From the NCBI GenBank assembly GCA_963169175.1, contig CAUJFK010000011.1, positions 1-16,582 of the forward strand: DNA of 16,582 bases. The letters run 5' to 3'. Source of the stretch: Acidobacteriota bacterium (lineage in GTDB: Bacteria; Acidobacteriota; Blastocatellia; Pyrinomonadales; Pyrinomonadaceae). Shown here one piece after another: positions 14,008-16,582 of the stretch (within the stretch, counting starts at the first letter, position 1; each line of letters begins with the position of its first letter). The notes beneath the pieces are model-generated. The model did no database searches and was not told the DNA's origin. It saw only the letters and a list, made by a program, of their open reading frames with translations. The translations under genes were made by a program, and so were the position numbers.

Positions 14008-14777
14008 TGTTAAATTTGACGATGAATTCCCAAGCGGGAATCGGCTACAAGAGTTCGGCACAAATTGCTCGGCGTATCACCGAATCCTGGGGATCGGAAA
14101 ACCTATATTGCGTTTGTTGCAACAATCCTAGAATCAATTCGACCAAAACGAACTTCCGCGCGGCCGACTTCAGATGTCCAGGTTGCAACGCGCTTTATGA
14201 AATGAAATCAGGAAAGCGTTGGGACGAAAATCGGGTTCCCGACTCCGGATATGCATCAATGATGAATGCGTTAACGAGCGACCGAGTGCCGAACCTGTTC
14301 GTCATGCAATACTCGAATAACTGGACCGTTCGAAATCTGCTACTTGTCCCCTCGTTCTTTTTCTCGCCTGCGGCGATCGAGAAACGAAAGCCTCTGGGTC
14401 TTGGTGCCCGTAGGGCTGGTTGGGTAGGCTGCAACATTTTGTTGAGCAAGATTGCGGACGCGGGTAAGATCAGACTGGTTAAGGACGGACTGGCCGAGCC
14501 TATAGATCGAATCCGCTCGAACTATCAAAGAATCAGGCCACTCGCGAGAATTGGAACCGAAGCGCGTGGCTGGACACTTGATGTATTGAACGTAGTCGAA
14601 CGCCTCGGACGAAGAGATTTTGACCTTACCGATATTTACGCCCACGAGGGCGAATTTGCTGCGTTACGTCCAACCAACATGAACATTCGCCCCAAACTTC
14701 GACAGCAAATGCAGGTACTCCGAGATATGGGATTTATACGATTTAAGGGTCGGGGGCAATACCGACTTAACGATTGA
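14007..14777 (+). CDS. DpnI-like methyl-directed (type IIM) restriction endonuclease
   Basis: The 256-residue protein aligns along its whole length with DpnI of Streptococcus pneumoniae (254 residues), which cuts GATC only when the adenine is methylated. YKSSAQIARRITESW (14-28) matches YKSNSQKARILTEDW of DpnI. A zinc site is formed by Cys35, Cys38, Cys57 and Cys60. The PD-(D/E)xK catalytic triad is Asp54, Glu65 and Lys67 (AADF ... YEMKSGK). RKPLGLGARRAGWVGCNILL (127-146) matches RKPLAPTARRAGWIGCNIDL. The C-terminal winged helix (about 185-256, ending FKGRGQYRLND) is the second methyl-GATC-reading domain. All key residues are present, so activity is likely. A second ATG at 14022 could be the start. 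It defends against DNA from Dam-methylating phages or plasmids, which requires that the host not methylate GATC. Composition and codon use suggest acquisition by transfer. Confidence 0.93.
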   Translation: MLNLTMNSQAGIGYKSSAQIARRITESWGSENLYCVCCNNPRINSTKTNFRAADFRCPGCNALYEMKSGKRWDENRVPDSGYASMMNALTSDRVPNLFVMQYSNNWTVRNLLLVPSFFFSPAAIEKRKPLGLGARRAGWVGCNILLSKIADAGKIRLVKDGLAEPIDRIRSNYQRIRPLARIGTEARGWTLDVLNVVERLGRRDFDLTDIYAHEGEFAALRPTNMNIRPKLRQQMQVLRDMGFIRFKGRGQYRLND

Positions 14778-15178
14778 ATTTTTGAGTTCGGTATATTCCT
14801 AAGGTCGTGCCTGGAGATGTTCGCCCGCTTCCTTCGACTTGGCTGGAGAGCATGGGAAACGAAGATGTCGCAGAAAATCAGTCTGCAGGAGTCGCGCTTA
14901 GGAAAGGACACATCGGAAAGCATCTCCGGTTAGTCGAACCGCCTAAAGGATACCGAGGCGAAACACCGCCAATAGAGCGATTACATGAGGAGAATTTTGA
15001 CGAAATCGCTCTTCGTCGCGCTTATTCCCGATAGATGCCTCTGCGCGGAATCCGGCATGTAGCTTTCAATTCCGTCGGGATTTTTGCACGATTGAACCAA
15101 ACGCGGATAGAATCGTGCTCACGCAGATCACCTTTCCAGGCCTTCAATTGCCAAATTCCAAAGTACTTTCTGGCACTC
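14778..15178. other. 400-nt stretch between the DpnI-like gene and the GspE-family gene
   Basis: Apart from one doubtful small ORF there is no supported gene here. A weak stem (AATTCC/GGGATT, about 15068-15082) followed by TTTTT on the plus strand could act as a terminator for the islet. No RNA gene, transposase or attachment-site repeat was recognised. Confidence 0.4.
14852..15034 (+). CDS. Doubtful small hypothetical protein downstream of the DpnI-like gene
   Basis: This is an ORF of 60 residues starting MGNEDVAENQSAGVALRKGH and ending DEIALRRAYSR, with a purine-rich GGAGAG just before the ATG (spacing shorter than ideal). A longer version could start at GTG 14807 (75 residues). It is hydrophilic, with no motif, cysteine pair or membrane segment. 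It follows the nuclease gene by 74 nt in the same direction and could be part of the same islet. It may equally be a chance ORF. Confidence 0.35.
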   Translation: MGNEDVAENQSAGVALRKGHIGKHLRLVEPPKGYRGETPPIERLHEENFDEIALRRAYSR

Positions 15179-16582
15179 TTATCGAAGTTCCTCGACAAAC
15201 GTCACGCGGTTAATCTCGTGGAGCGTCGTCAGGCCGGCGAATACTTTTTTTACCGCCGATTCGCGCAATGACGAGAGGCCGTCTTTTTCGGCCTGGCGGC
15301 GGATCTCGGAGCCGGGGCGGCGGGCGATTATCATTTCGCGTACGGTGTCGGTCATGTCCAAAAGCTCGTGGATCGCCGTTCGGCCGCGATATCCGGTATG
15401 ATTGCAAGCATCGCAGCCGACATTTCGGAAAAGCGTTCTGCCATCAATTGCCTCCGGCGGGAGGCCTGATTCGTTGAGTTCCTCAATGCTCGGCTGATAC
15501 GACCGTTTGCACGTCGGGCACAATTTGCGGACAAGCCGCTGGGCCAACACGCAGTTCAGCGCTGCGACAAAGTTATACAGATCGACCTGCATGTTCAGAA
15601 ATCGGCCGATAACGTCGATAACGTTATTCGCATGGACTGTCGTAAAAACGAGGTGGCCTGTGAGAGCCGAGTTGATTGCGATCTGTGCCGTCTCCTCGTC
15701 GCGAATCTCACCGACCATCACCTTGTCAGGGTCGTGACGCAAAATTGAACGCAATCCGCGGGCAAAGGTCAGTCCTTTCTTCTCATTCACCGGGATCTGC
15801 ATGATTCCCTGAAGCTGATATTCAACCGGGTCTTCAATTGTGATGATCTTGTCTTCTTCATTACGGATCTCGTTGAGCGCTCCGTAAAGCGTGGTCGTCT
15901 TACCAGAGCCGGTCGGACCGGTAACGAGCACCATTCCGTACGGCTCTTTGATATAGAGCCGGAACCGGCGAATATCTTCCGGGTCAAATCCAACCACATC
16001 GAGGCTAAGATTCTTAAATTCTTCTGAGATCTGCTCCTTGTCCAGAATACGAATAACGCAATTTTCGCCATAGGCCGCGGGCAAGATCGAAACACGAAAA
16101 TCGACCGTTCGCCCCTTGTATCGAACACGAAAGCGGCCATCCTGCGGAATGCGCCGTTCGGCAATATCGAGCTCGGACATGACCTTGATACGCGAGATCA
16201 AAGTTTGATGGAACGCCATGTCGATCGGATCGACCTTCTGGTACAACGCTCCGTCGATACGAAACTTTACTCGCAGATCGCGGTCGCCGGCTTCGATATG
16301 GATATCGGAAGCACGCGATTCCATCGCATTGTAAACGACGGTATCGACCAACTTAATGATCGGCGACATGTCCGAATCCGTAGCCAGCCGGTCGAGGTCC
16401 AGCACTTCTTCGCCCTGATCGGTTTCCTTGACAAGCGAGATCTTGAATGTCGATGCCGCCTCCTGCAAAACACGCTGCGTCGCATCGCCTTTTTTCAGAA
16501 CCACGTCGATCGCGCCCTGCGTGGCGATATACGGCACGATCCTGACGTTCAGCACGTTCTCAAGTTCGTCCAGCCGTTCGAG
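15179..16582 (-). CDS. GspE/PilB-family secretion or type IV pilus assembly ATPase, partial
   Basis: The frame is open to the right edge; 467 residues are visible and the N-terminal domain is missing. The GTG at 16555 is internal (the reading is LERLDELENVLNVRIVPY), not the start. Numbering from the edge, there are the Walker A loop GPTGSGKTT (222-230), the Asp box TIEDPVEYQ (248-256), a Walker B region VMVGEIRDEETA (288-299), a His box TGHLVFTTVHANN (308-320), and a tetracysteine zinc site CPTC ... CDAC (355, 358, 390, 393) followed by NHTGYRGR. SRASDIHIEA and RIPQDGRFRV are conserved N2-domain motifs. These hexameric ATPases power pilin polymerisation or type II secretion at the inner membrane. 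PilB and GspE cannot be told apart without the N-terminus and neighbours. Confidence 0.95.
   Translation of the reverse strand, partial: LERLDELENVLNVRIVPYIATQGAIDVVLKKGDATQRVLQEAASTFKISLVKETDQGEEVLDLDRLATDSDMSPIIKLVDTVVYNAMESRASDIHIEAGDRDLRVKFRIDGALYQKVDPIDMAFHQTLISRIKVMSELDIAERRIPQDGRFRVRYKGRTVDFRVSILPAAYGENCVIRILDKEQISEEFKNLSLDVVGFDPEDIRRFRLYIKEPYGMVLVTGPTGSGKTTTLYGALNEIRNEEDKIITIEDPVEYQLQGIMQIPVNEKKGLTFARGLRSILRHDPDKVMVGEIRDEETAQIAINSALTGHLVFTTVHANNVIDVIGRFLNMQVDLYNFVAALNCVLAQRLVRKLCPTCKRSYQPSIEELNESGLPPEAIDGRTLFRNVGCDACNHTGYRGRTAIHELLDMTDTVREMIIARRPGSEIRRQAEKDGLSSLRESAVKKVFAGLTTLHEINRVTFVEELR

Noticed and set aside
15035..15271. 78-codon plus-strand ORF near the GspE-family gene
   Set aside because: Its second half is antisense to the conserved GspE/PilB C-terminus and it has no ribosome binding site or motif.
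16553..16555. GTG as start of the GspE-family gene
   Set aside because: The frame continues to the window edge with family-like sequence, so this valine is internal.

Overview
The window looks like a chromosomal stretch from a diderm (outer-membrane) bacterium, most plausibly an uncultured member of the Acidobacteriota (Blastocatellia/Pyrinomonadaceae-like). This is an inference. It rests on LpxC (lipid A synthesis), a PknB-type kinase with a C-terminal TolB/WD40-like propeller, a GspE/PilB assembly ATPase, moderate GC, and short dispersed palindromic and direct repeats. No rRNA, tRNA or CRISPR array was seen.

Layout. Bases 1-1704 (-) hold a membrane-anchored Ser/Thr kinase cut by the left edge. 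A small secreted protein follows at 1842-2228 (-). A five-gene minus-strand operon runs from 7776 down to 2332: EVE-domain protein, circularly permuted ATP-grasp enzyme, secreted M12-type metalloprotease, acyl-CoA carboxylase carboxyltransferase subunit, DinB-fold protein. Its junctions are very tight (7 nt, 1 nt, then two 4-nt ATGA overlaps). An uncharacterised basic protein (7967-8557, -) diverges from lpxC (8697-9572, +). Next, on the minus strand, come a HigBA-type toxin-antitoxin pair whose toxin is interrupted by an in-frame TAG while the antitoxin is intact, and gnd (10370-11980), which carries an unusual ~75-residue internal insertion. A zinc-ribbon protein (12238-12579, -) diverges from a threonine/serine dehydratase-like PLP enzyme (12626-13663, +). 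That gene has a near-perfect 65-nt palindrome inside its reading frame.

Bases 13664-15178 look like an acquired defence islet. A 62-residue protein is translationally coupled to a clear homologue of DpnI, the restriction endonuclease that cuts adenine-methylated GATC. GATC is about 2.5 times commoner in the rest of the window than chance and drops to about chance in this islet. The window ends in a GspE/PilB-family ATPase cut by the right edge (15179-16582, -).

The observations most worth following are the palindromic element that inserted in frame into an enzyme gene (similar in kind to Rickettsia palindromic elements), the gnd insertion, the DpnI islet in a GATC-rich genome, the nonsense-disabled toxin, and the odd composition of the five-gene operon.
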